Below are positions 54,622 to 64,000 of a stretch of DNA of 64,000 nucleotides, piece after piece. Positions within the stretch are counted from its first letter, which is position 1. Each line of letters opens with the position of its first letter. The notes beneath the pieces were generated by a model. The model had not been told where the DNA came from, made no database searches, and was given only the letters and a program-made list of their open reading frames with translations. The DNA is taken from positions 7,008,694 to 7,072,693 of the forward strand of contig NC_092122.1 of assembly GCF_045679555.1 (NCBI RefSeq), written 5' to 3'. A program made the translations under genes and the position numbers. This stretch comes from Salvelinus alpinus. Lineage: Eukaryota > Chordata > Actinopteri > Salmoniformes > Salmonidae.

Positions 54622-55665
54622 CAAGTTTGGACATCACAGTACAGCACAGCAGAGTGTAGTAGAGTACCGTACAGTACAGAACAGTACAGTACAATACAGT
54701 ACAGCACAGCAGAGTGTAGTAGAGTACCGTACAGTACAGAACAGTACAGTACAATACAGTACAGCACAGCAGAGTGTAGTAGAGTACCGTACAGTACAGA
54801 ACAGTACAGTACAATACAGTACAGCACAGCAGAGTGTAGTAGAGTACCGTACAGTACAGAACAGTACAGTACAATACAGTACAGCACAGCAGAGTGTACT
54901 AGAGTACCGTACAGTACAGAACAGTACAGTACAACACAGTATAGCACAGCAGAGCGTAGTAGAGTACCGTACAGTACAGAACAGTACAGTACAATACAGT
55001 ATAGCACAGCAGAGTGTAGTAGAGTACCGTACAGTACAGAACAGTACAGTACAATACAGTATAGCACAGCAGAGTGTAGTAGAGTTCCGTACAGTACAGA
55101 ACAGTACAGTACAATACAGTATAGCATAGCAGAGTGTAGTAGAGTACCGTACAGTACAGAACAGTACAGTACAATACAGTATAGCACAGCAGAGTGTAGT
55201 AGAGTACCGTACAGTACAGAACAGTACAGTACAATACAGTATAGCACAGCAGAGTGTAGTAGAGTACCGTACAGTACAGAACAGTACAGCACAATACAGT
55301 ATAGCACAGCAGAGTGTAGTAGAGTACCGTACAGTACAGTACAATACAGTACAATACAGTATAGCACAGCAGAGCAGAGCAGAGTAAAGCAGAGTTCAGT
55401 ACAATATACTGACTGTACTCTACTGTACTATACTCTGCTTTTCTTTACTATACTGTATTGTACTGTACTACTATATTGTATTGGACTGTACTTTACTGTG
55501 CTCTACTGACTGTACAGTATTCTTCTGTACTGTACTGTGCTGTCCTAACTTATAAAACGTGTCTATGATAGGTTCAGATTTGGTCCAGTCCGGTCCATCT
55601 GTGGACGTTAACATCAAGGCCAGGGTGGACTGACCAAATTTCAACTACTTCTCAAAGTCCATGGT
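54622..55665 (-). repeat. TACAG-rich foldback repeat, copy 2, with an expanded 60-bp array
   Basis: The array is followed at 55395-55545 by TACTGTAC-rich complementary arms and at 55560-55660 by the inverted version of the flank at 49020-49130 (CAGATTTGGTCCAGTCCGGT; ACATCAAGGCCAGGGTGGAC). The element therefore lies opposite to copy 1. Confidence 0.8.
54639..55375. repeat. 60-bp tandem array, about 12 copies
   Basis: The unit is exactly 60 bp (AGAGTACCGTACAGTACAGA followed by ACAGTACAGTACAATACAGT and ACAGCACAGCAGAGTGTAGT). The first five units carry ACAGCACAGC and later ones TATAGCACAGC; single-unit variants include GTGTACT, GAGCGTAGT and AGTTCCGT. Because 60 is a multiple of 3, three or more frames stay open across it (Tyr/Cys/Val/Leu-rich). 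These are not genes. Confidence 0.97.
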
Positions 55666-56117
55666 TTTCCGGTGTAAGTCGGTGCTCAGTGGGTGAGGAT
55701 GCTGGTTGCAGTAAATGGAATGAGAGGGGACTCATGGGTAGGCGAGAGGTGACATTAACTGGAGAGGCAAAGAGAGATGGAGAGCGAGAGGGAGGGGTTG
55801 TGCAGAGTGTTTTAACACTCCTGGTTTGAACACCAGACAAAAATGTTCTGGTAGATGTTTCCTGAGACCTCTTTTCCATCTGTTTATCCAGAAAGCAAAG
55901 CCTTTACTTATGCCACATTTCTAAGATGGAAAATGGTTGAAAATGTATCTATGCCTTCATTTCCAAAAAATATACCTAAACTCTAAGCTTTCATTTGACA
56001 CCCGATTTGATATGCTGCTATGAACTTCACGAGTCGTTAGAAAACATAAAGGCACTGGAGGAACTGAACTTGTATAAGCCTCATTAAGCTACAAAAGTGT
56101 CCGTGTGCAACCTTAAC
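55666..56117. other. unassigned DNA
   Basis: No gene or repeat family recognised. Confidence 0.4.
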
Positions 56118-56661
56118 ATGTGTTAACAATGCAACAGAACAGATGAACAGGAATGACATTTACTCTCACAGTTGGACAAAAATAACTATCTGAAAGCCAT
56201 ATCCCTACTAAGCCATGCCTCAAGTCTTCTGATCTGGTGGATAATAGCTCAATAACCCAACTAAGTGACCCAACTGGCTGGGTCAAAAATAACCTAACGT
56301 GTGTTCTGTTCACTGTTTACCCAGCGTTGAGTTGTTTTTAGCCCAGCATTTGTTTTTGTAGCAATTGTCGCGTCTATTTTCTATGCAAAATTTCTAAATG
56401 TCGACAATAAATCACTGTAAAAGTTATCTTTATCTATCTACACTTAAAAAAAATGCTTGTTTGTTTATTTGACCTAACTGCTGGGTCGCAGGTGTTTGGT
56501 CACTTAGTTGGGTTGTTTGGTGCTGGGGCATTGAGATATGACACAGTGGGTCAGATCAGAAGTCTAGTTTTAGTAGGGGTGTGTCATTCAGAAAGTAAAT
56601 GTTATCCCATCATGAGAGTAAATGTCATTCCTGTTCATCTGTTTTGCTGCATAGTTATCAC
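56118..56661. mobile_element. foldback (long inverted repeat) element
   Basis: GCAACAGAACAGATGAACAG / GAATGACATTTACTCTCA at 56130-56167 is mirrored at 56612-56650 (TGAGAGTAAATGTCATTCCT / GTTCATCTGTTTTGCTGC). Further inward, CTTCTGATCTG, AACCCAACTAAGTGACC and GACCCAGC are also repeated inverted, so the arms span roughly 200 bp each. No coding content. Likely a MITE-type element. Confidence 0.8.
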
Positions 56662-57006
56662 ATTGCAAGGTTGAACATTGACATTTATGTCAATAATGCT
56701 TCCAGACATTACAGTGCATTCGGAAAGCCCTTGACCTTTTACACATTGTGTTACGTTAAAGTCTTACTCTAAAATGGATTCAATAAATAAAACCTCTCAG
56801 CAACACAAAACACCCCATAATGACAAAGCGAAAACAGGTTTTCAGAAATGCCTTATTTATGTAAGTACTCAGTACTCCTTTGCTATGAGACTCGAAATTG
56901 AGCTCAGGTGCATCCTGTTTCCATTGATTATCCTTGAGATGTTTCTACAACTTGATTGGAGTCCACCTGTGGTAAATTAAATTGATTGGACATTATTTGG
57001 AAAGGA

Positions 57007-57890
57007 ATCGGCCCGGAATCGCGTATTGGACTCGGACCTGAATCACAATTGAATGACTGCTCAGAATCGGACCAAGTGCATTGTGCTGTTTCCGTCTAAC
57101 GGAATTCAGCCGACTTTGCCGGCATCTTACCAGAGTCCTCCCAGAAGCGGCCCGATAAATGTATACAAAATTACCCGATTTAGTCATTTTAAACATTACT
57201 ATTATACATTTTATACATAGAAATTATACCCATCCACAAAAAAACATTTTGTGTCAGAGGAAACACCATACACCTGGTGACCGTGTCAGCGTGCTTGCGC
57301 CTGGCCCGCTACAGGAGTCGTTACAGCACGATGGGACAAGGACATCCCGGCCGGCCAAACCCTCCCCTAACTCAGACGACGCTGGGCCAATTGTGCGGCG
57401 CCTCATGGGTCTCCCGGGCCCGGCCGGCATGGGTCTCGAACCAGCATCTGTTTCAACGCAGTTTGCACTGTGATGCAGTGTCTTAGACCGCTGAGCCACT
57501 CGGGAGGCTCCATCCACAAAGTTTTTTATGCTTATCAATTGCCTTGCACAAAGTATCAAAATACTAAAATACTACACAGGACTCTTAAAGAATTTCATTT
57601 AAATGTTCATTGTATTTTTTTTATCACAAACAATGAGAAAATATGGAAAAATAAATGATGAAATGTTAATTATATAAGGCAGCCCGTGTAATCATCTGCC
57701 AGAGTAGTTCCAATCGGCCCGAGCCACAAGTAGTAGATTTGGGCCAGATAACTCACACTGGAATCGGCCCAAGCTCAATCTTAGCATCTTAGCCATAAGT
57801 AATACTGCCAAAGGCGGCCCAGACTCTGTCCACATGACGTCAGCCAAGTCTGACTCTCAGCCGGAATTGGCCCAGACCCACTGTGCTAGC
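57007..57890. mobile_element. insert with repeated AATCGGCCC motifs, host of a SINE
   Basis: Both flanks of this 884-bp insert carry variants of GGAATCGGCCCGG: GGAATCGGCCCGGAATCG at 57005-57022, CCAATCGGCCCGAGCC near 57710, GGAATCGGCCCAAGCTC near 57760, and GGAATTGGCCCAGACC near 57862. I do not recognise the element. Its interior is AT-rich and holds the SINE at 57241-57509. Confidence 0.6.
57241..57509 (-). mobile_element. tRNA-derived SINE, complete
   Basis: Direct repeats CCATCCACAAA at 57230-57240 and 57510-57520 are the TSD. On the minus strand it starts GAGCCTCCCGAGTGGCTCAG (A box), continues to a degenerate B box (GATGCTGGTTCGAGACCC), the body GCCGGCCGGGATGTCCTTGT and a 3' tail ending in GTTTCCTCTGACACAAAATG and a T/A run. 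Fragments of the same family lie at 11965 and 13770. Confidence 0.88.
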
Positions 57891-59043
57891 TGTCTATATA
57901 AGGTCCCAAAGTTGACAGTGATGTCAGAGCAAAAACCAAGCCATGAGGTCGAAGGAATTGTCAGTAGAGTGCCGAGACAAAATTGTGTCTAGGCAAAGAT
58001 CTGGGAAATGGTACCAAAACGTTTCTGCAGCATTGAAGGTCCCCAAGAACACGGTGGACTCCATCATTCCTTTTATTTTATCTTAAAAATAAAAATAAAC
58101 TAATCCACCCACCATCTTTGGAGGACAAATAGCTTTTTTGCTACATATACATACATTTTACATAAACATTTTCCATACATGGTCCTTTTATATATAGCAA
58201 TCACATAACAATAATACATTACCAAACATAAGCTCTTTAATCCCAAGCCTTAGCCACTCTCAGCCCATCCCACCTATCACCATAGACCACCCTCGTTTGG
58301 TTTCCATGTGCCATATATTTTTCAATTGTGCTGTGATGTTTCACCTAATGTTTTAACCTTTCTAATGGTATATTATCCACAAGTTGTGAGCTAATGATGA
58401 AAACCTTTCCTACGAGTATTATTATATTATTTATTGACTGACTATGGCTTTCCAAATCGCCCAACACTGCAATTTGTAAGGTTAATTTTAAGAGCATGTT
58501 GTGATTTTTTAACCATTCCTGAACCTGTGACCAGAAACAATCTACGTAGGGGCAATAACAGAATAAATGATCTATTGATTATGTCACTTTGCAGCAAAAT
58601 CAACAGGAATGAGATTGTTGTATGCCACACATGCTGTATAGACATATATATATATATATATAGCATTCTGTTGGTGGCAAGAAGTGTATATAATAATTTT
58701 AATTGAAAAACTCAGTGTTGAATCAAGTTTAGCATCTTAGCATCTTAGCCATAAGTAATACTGCCAAAGGCGGCCCAGACTTTTTGTACTAGTTCATAAA
58801 CAATATGCCATGGAGTTGGTATATCGAGAAAAAAACTAAAAAAACATTTATTTTGCAATCTGTATGGCGTAGCTGTCAACATTTTTGTCCTCAGATGAAA
58901 CTGGTATATTTTTCTATTTATGCCAGTTTCTTTCAGCCAATTTATATATTTAATATATGGCAGGCAAACAAGTTCCCTACCTTCTCCCTTTTCCACTTGC
59001 CTCCTCCATTTTTGTGGTAGTGCTGCAATCAGTTGGTTGTAAG

Positions 59044-59382
59044 TGTCACGCCCTGACCATAGAGAGCCTTTTATTCTCTATGTTGGTTAGGTCAGGGTGT
59101 GACTAGGGTGTTTTTATCTAGGTTGTTTTATGTCTATGTTGGCCTGGTATGGTTCCCAATCAGAGGCAGCTGTTTATCGTTGTCTCTGATTGGGGATCAT
59201 ATATAGGCAGCCATTTCCCCACTGGTGTTTTGTGGGATCTTATTTTGAGTTAGTGCATGTTGCATCCCTTATGTTACGGTTCGTTGTTTGTTTCCTTTTT
59301 GTTTTGTAAGTTTCACAAAAAATAAAGATGTGGAACTCAGAGCACGCTGCGCCTTGGTCCGTCTCTCCACATAGCCGTGACA
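59044..59382 (+). mobile_element. solo LTR, family A, in the LINE
   Basis: TGTCACGCCCTGACCATAGA to ...CATAGCCGTGACA, 339 bp, with 5-bp direct repeats GTAAG at 59039-59043 and 59383-59387. AATAAAGATG lies before the 3' end. Same family as 884-1251. Confidence 0.93.
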
Positions 59383-59524
59383 GTAAGTTTGGATTGAGCA
59401 GATATTTCCATATATTTTCGATAACTGCATGTGACATAACTCCTCCATTTCTAATCATAATATCATTAATAAATAAAATACAATTTTTTTACGTAAAGAA
59501 TGTTTTTTTGTCAATCAGTATATT

Positions 59525-59880
59525 TGAGTTTAACCATCCAATCAAATTTATTTATAAAGCCCTTCTTACATCAGCTGATATCTCAAAGTGCTGTACAGAA
59601 ACCCAGCCTAAAACCCCAAACAGCAAGCAATGCAGGTGTAGAAGCACGGTGGCTAGGAAAAACTCCCTAGAAAGGCCAGAACCTAGAAAGAAACCTAGAG
59701 AGGAACCAGGCTATGAGGGGTGGCCAGTCCTCTTCTGGCTGTGCCGGGTGGAGATTATAACAGAACATGGCCAAGATGTTCACAGATGACAGGCAGGGTC
59801 AAATAATAATAATTACAGTGGTTATCGAGGGTGCAACAGGTCAGCACCTCAGGAGGATGAAACTGAAATTGTAATCAGCT
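59525..59880 (-). mobile_element. L2-like LINE 3' end fragment
   Basis: AATCAAATTTATTTATAAAG, GTGCTGTACAGAAACCCAGC, CTAGGAAAAACTCCCTAGAA and GAGGGTGCAACAGGTCAGCA match the 3' UTR end of the L2-like copy at 33205-33350 and include about 220 bp that copy lacks. A typical 5'-truncated insertion. Confidence 0.85.
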
Positions 59881-62800
59881 TTGTATGGCTTGTTTAAGAA
59901 AGGGCGATACTTTAAACAAAATTAGATTTTCAGTTAGTCCGAAAGGAGAAATTATCTGTATAAAGGCAAAAAGGCAATATTTTAACAAAAGATGAGCCTT
60001 TCTTAATAATCTACTGGAGAACCATTTTGGGTTTAAGTACAACTTATGTACAGTATGAGTGAAGCCTTTAGTAAAGGGGTTTTAAAGCTTTAATATATAA
60101 TATTTTTAGCCCCCAAACTCATATTCATTAAATAAATAGGCACATTTAATTTTGTCTGGCTTAGCATTCCAAATAATAATGAAATATTTTTTGCTCATAT
60201 GATTTAAAACACGAGTCATCTGGAGTAGGCAGTGCCATTAGTAAGTAATTAATCTGTGATAGGACCAAAGAGTTAATCAATGCGATTTTTCCAAAAATAT
60301 ATATTTACCTCTCCATGGTTGCAGAATCGTATCTATTTTTGCTAACTTTCTATTGAAATGAATTGTGGTAAGTTCATTTATATTTTTTGAGATGTGAATA
60401 CCAAGTATGTCTACTTCACCATCCACACATTTTATTGATAAACTACAAGGTAGTGTAAACACTGTATTTTGTTACGATCCAATACGTAATACGGTACACT
60501 TGTCATAATTAGGTTTTAATCCAGAGAAGCTAGAAAAGTGATTGGGATACAGATTTAGATTGTACAGGGATCCAGATTGCGGATTTAAGAAAAAATTGGA
60601 GTCATCGGCACTTTTGTTTTGGTCCCCAGGATTTCTAACCCCTTGCTGTTCTTGTTTGATCTCATTTTAATAGCTAACATTTCAATGGCCATTATAAATA
60701 AATATGGAAACAACGAACAGCCTTGTTTTACTCCTCTTAAAAGCTCAATACTTTCTGAGAAATAACCATTGTTTACTATTTTACATCTGGGGTTGCTGTA
60801 CATACAGTATCTATAACCCATTGTATAAGATATTGACCAAAATTAAAGTAATACAGGCACATTCTAATCGTACTTTATCAAATGCCTTTTCACAATCTGC
60901 AATGAAGACCAGGCCTGGTATCTTCGATGTTTCATAATGTTCAATTGTTTCAAGTATTTCTCGTATATTATCTACAATATATCGTCCATGTAACAAATCT
61001 GTCTGATCAGAATGAACAATATCTGGTAAAACCTTTTTTATTCTATGGGCTATGTATTTCAACAGGATTTTCGCATCACAACATTGAAGTGTTAGAGGCC
61101 TCCAGTTTTTAAATGGACTGGATCTTTATACTTATCACCTGGGTCCTGTTTTAGTAGTAATGAAATCAGACCTTGTTGAGCACCTGAAAGTCTACCATTT
61201 GTATAAGAGTAATTAAAACATGCTAATAATGGATCTTTGAGTACATCAAATAAGGTCTGACATACCTCTACTGGTATACCATCAAGCCCTGGTGTTTTTC
61301 CAGACTGAAAAGATTTTATTGCCTCAAAACATTCCTCTTCGGTAAGTTGGCCTTCACACTGTCTTTCTGTAAATGTTTTAATTTTACATTATTATTATTA
61401 TTATTATTAGGAAAGAAATCCTTACAGTTAACATCAAATATCATTTGATGAATCATGGATAATTTGTAACGAGTTTCTGTAAATAATTTTTGGGTATAAT
61501 TTCTATGTAGAAGATTCACGAAAAATGTGAATTTTTCAAAATTTTCCATCCAATTCACTTTCTTTTTGTAATACATTACACTTGATCGTTCTTGAAAAGT
61601 ACCTTGAGCTCTTGTTTTTCCTCTAACCTATTTTGTGCATCCATAGTAGTTTCCAGTACCATCTACCTGCGTTGTTACTTCCTCTATTTCCTTTGTTATT
61701 CTAATCTCTTTTGACCTAATCTGCTTTTGTTTTAATGATGAGTATTGTATTGAATGGCCTCTAAAAGTACATTTAAAAGTGTCCCACACAATAAAGGGAT
61801 CTGCTGTACCTATGTTGTACAAAAAAAAGTCAATTATGAATTATTTTGTCTTAGTTAAGAACAAATTGTCATCCAATAGGCTTTGATTAAATCTTCAATA
61901 TCCCCGTCCACGTGGAAATTCTGTAAGAGTTATATGGAGGCCAATTAGATGGTGGTTCGATCGCATTCTGTCTCCTATTAATACTTTTTAAACGAGACTA
62001 GGAAGTAATCAAGACGACTAGCTTGATTAAGCCTCCTCCATGTATATCTCACTAGGTCAGGGTTTTTCAACCTCCATATATCCACTAGTTCTAATGTATC
62101 CATGATCTTTGTGATCTCCTTAAGTGCTTGAGGGGGATAGTTTGTAGAATGATTTCCTTTACGATCCATTGAGGTACTTAAAACTGTATTATAAATATCC
62201 TACCATAATAATAGATTCTTTCATTGCTTGTGAACTCAATAGGTTATTATATATATTTTCGAAAAAGTGTGGATCATCAATATTTGGCCCATATAGATTA
62301 ATTAGCCAGATCTGTTTTTGGTCCAATAGCATATTTAAAGTAATCCATCCTCCTTGCGGATCTGTCTGCACAATCGGATCAAAATTTGTATTAATTAACA
62401 TAATCACCCCTTTTGAGTTTCTTTGACCATGACAAAAATATATTTCTCTCTCCCAGTCCTTTTTCCACCCAACCTCCTCTATATTTGTAGAATGAGTTTC
62501 CTGTAAACAATAGATATTATATTCTTCCTCTTTTAGCCATGTAAAAATGTATCTTCTTTTTTTATGATCTGCTAAGCCATTACAATTATAACTTGCTATA
62601 CTTATTTCCCACTTACTATAATGATACCCAAGTTTCAATTATACTTACCGCAACCAATGTTTGTAAACTTACCATTAAAAAGCATCATGATGATTAAGTG
62701 TCCGTATAGCTGTACCATAATAATTAAGCATACTGTAGCTGCAACTTTGTAAACCTCCAATTGTTCTAATATTCCATCCACTAAAACCTACCCCCATATC

Positions 62801-64000
62801 TAGGTCTTTTGTCACTTAGAACATCAGATCATCTCCCTGACTCATGACGCAGCTTTGTGTCCTAAGGCAAACCCTTAGCCGCCAATTGGTGTTGGCCAGA
62901 GTGAAATAGGGCAGTCCCATGATAACATAAATATCTATGAGGATGCTTAAGAGAACTAACCAAATAACATGGACAACAGTCAGAAAAAAATAAATACTAA
63001 CAATAATAGATTATAGAAATAGAAATAACAGCACAATCTTATACATGCAGGCTCATATTTGAAAGTCAGCCCAGCCTGCTCAGTTCATTTGATTCAATTG
63101 TTTGAAGAAAAAAAAATCAAGAGAAAATAACCTAAATATAATATATATACAAGACCAGTCCTTTTTTATGTCCATTACATGCAAGACAAATTTCATGTAG
63201 TCCACATTATATACTGTTGTATTCCAACAAAAAAATGGAAGGTAAAAGGAACATAGATTCTAATGACTGCAAGTAAAAATGTATATTAGGCATCACATTA
63301 TATCCATTATTCTTAAATGGAAGAAGTTTGGAACCAACAAGAGTCTTCCTAGAGGTGGCCGCCCGGCCAAACTGAGCGATAGGGGGAGAAAGGCCTTGGT
63401 CAGGGAGATGACCAAGAACCGATGGTCACTCTGATAGAGCTCCAGAGTTCCTCTGTGGATATGGGAGAACCGTCCAGACGGACAACCATCTCTGCAGCAC
63501 TCCACCAATCAGGCCTTAACGGTAGAGTGGCCAGATGGGAGCCACTCCTCAGTAAAAGGCACATGACAGCCCACTAGGAGTTTGATAAAAGGCACCTAAA
63601 GACTCTCAGACCATCAGAAACAAGATTCTCTGGTTTGATGAAACCAAGATTTAACACTTTGTCCTGAATGCCAAGCGTCATGTCTGGAGAAGATCTGGCA
63701 CCATCCCTACGGTGATGCATGGTGGTGTCAGCATCATGCTGTGGGGATGTTTTTCAGCGGCAGGGACTGGGAGACTAGTCAGGATCAAGGGAAAGATGAA
63801 CGGAGCAAAGTACAGAGAGATCCTTGATGAAAACCTGCTCCAGAGCCCTCAGGAACTCAGACTGGGGCGAAGGTTCACCTTCCAACAGGACAACAACCCT
63901 AAGCACACAGCCAAGACAATGAATGAGCGGCCCAGCCAGAGCGCATACTTGAACCCGATTGAACATCTCTGGAGAGATCTGAAAATAGCTGTGCAGCAAA

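Larger units (their letters stand above)
58430..62638 (-). pseudogene. L1-like ORF2 (endonuclease and reverse transcriptase), decayed
   Basis: Endonuclease: SIASYNCNGLADHKKRR, YCLQETHS (Glu), GVIMLINTNFDPIV and INLYGPN are intact to 62189. The following GDFN motif is changed to GYL with a frame slip, and SDHH near 61950 has become SNHH. 62169-61978 continues (LELVDIWRLKNPDLVRYTWR). RT: HSDQTDLLHGRYIVDNIRE and LVFIADCEKAFDKV (motif A, 61062-60811), LLRGVKQGCSLFPYLFIMAI (motif B, 60821-60585) and an out-of-frame SADDSNFFL (motif C, near 60600). C-terminal IPTPWHIVYEL lies at 58850-58800. At 58737-58781 a foreign 45-bp filler replaces part of the coding text. Confidence 0.85.
58070..63302 (-). 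mobile_element. L1-like LINE with TSD, itself carrying two insertions
   Basis: TCCATCATTC at 58060-58069 and TCCATTATTC at 63303-63312 form the target site duplication (9 of 10) inside the Tc1 transposase. On the minus strand: about 660 bp of upstream region, ORF2 (62638 to about 58430) and a 3' UTR ending in an A-rich tail near 58071-58100. Insertions inside it are a solo LTR (59044-59382) and an L2 3' fragment (59525-59880). Related to the plus-strand copy at 23860-26215. Confidence 0.88.
56712..64000 (+). mobile_element. Tc1-like transposon interrupted by two nested insertions; runs off the window
   Basis: The left end CAGTGCATTCGGAAAG follows TA at 56710-56711. The host sequence is found at 56712-57006, 57891-58069 and 63303-64000. 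Insert 1 (57007-57890) is a GGCCC-motif element carrying a SINE; insert 2 (58070-63302) is an L1-like LINE. Removing both gives a continuous Tc1 5' flank and transposase. The right TIR is beyond the window edge. Confidence 0.88.
57943..64000 (+). pseudogene. Tc1-like transposase split by a LINE, partial at the window edge
   Basis: The coding region starts at ATG 57943 (MRSKELSVECRDKIVSRQRS, first HTH), is cut by the LINE within NTVDSII (58069), and resumes at 63313 with LKWKKFGTNKSLPRGGRPA. A frameshift follows at about 63419, plus stops. Catalytic text is still readable: LWFDETKI (first Asp), [33 protein letters not shown] (second Asp) and LNPIEHLWRDL (Glu). About 39 bp between the second Asp and the Glu are missing at 63920. 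Non-functional. Confidence 0.88.

Noticed and set aside
54545..55367. Long Tyr/Cys/Leu-rich open frames of up to 251 codons
   Set aside because: Created by a 60-bp tandem unit divisible by three; open in several frames on both strands at once.
57254..57559. 101-codon minus-strand frame
   Set aside because: Lies wholly in a SINE and its flank; no known protein.

Overview
This is vertebrate nuclear DNA from a salmonid fish (Salmo, Oncorhynchus or Salvelinus type). The evidence is a HpaI-type tRNA-derived SINE (35528-35737), many families of Tc1-like transposons that are abundant in salmonids, 5-bp-TSD solo LTRs, L1-like and L2/CR1-like LINEs, very long CA/TG microsatellites, and no compact operon-like coding. 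I recognise no complete host gene. One possible host exon of a coiled-coil protein lies near 12.7 kb, at low confidence. The window is best read as intergenic or intronic sequence dominated by nested mobile elements.

Layout. 0-3.3 kb: a hAT-type MITE with a perfect 8-bp TSD, a solo LTR, a Tc1 end fragment, then unassigned DNA. 3.3-10.1 kb: LINE fragments, a Tc1 element split by a second, nearly full-length Tc1 element (4624-6201), and a non-autonomous DNA transposon inserted in a LINE that carries a PHD-like finger and an endonuclease. 10.0-11.75 kb: a TG microsatellite and a 28-copy, 38-bp minisatellite. 13.9-17.8 kb: an internally deleted Tc1 element, then an apparently intact Tigger/pogo element with a 612-codon open transposase. 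18.3-23.4 kb: L1 ORF1 and LINE fragments, two copies of a ~1-kb non-autonomous element, and a partial LTR element with a proline-rich ORF. 23.9-26.2 kb: an L1-like LINE. 26.2-31.7 kb: a chimeric Tc1, a solo LTR carrying a (CA)78 tract, and two further Tc1 copies. 33.2-35.7 kb: an L2-like LINE and the HpaI SINE. 36-44 kb: mostly unassigned DNA with SINE/MITE fragments, microsatellites, and a solo LTR that splits a TG tract. 44.6-48.1 kb: a small Tc1-derived MITE, then a 3.2-kb IS630/Tc1-superfamily transposon whose transposase is encoded by three exons. 49-55.7 kb: two copies of a TACAG-rich foldback repeat in opposite orientation, one carrying a 12-copy 60-bp array. 56.1-64 kb: a foldback element and a Tc1 element that contains a nested SINE-bearing insert and a ~5.2-kb LINE. 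That LINE in turn carries a solo LTR and an L2 3' fragment.

The most interesting items are the spliced three-exon DD35E-type transposase inside matching long TIRs, the intact Tigger element, the 38-bp array that places an AP-1-type site in every unit, the chimeric Tc1 with ends from two families, and a 45-bp perfect templated filler at 58737. Family assignments rest on recognising motifs and on comparing copies inside the window; no database search was possible.
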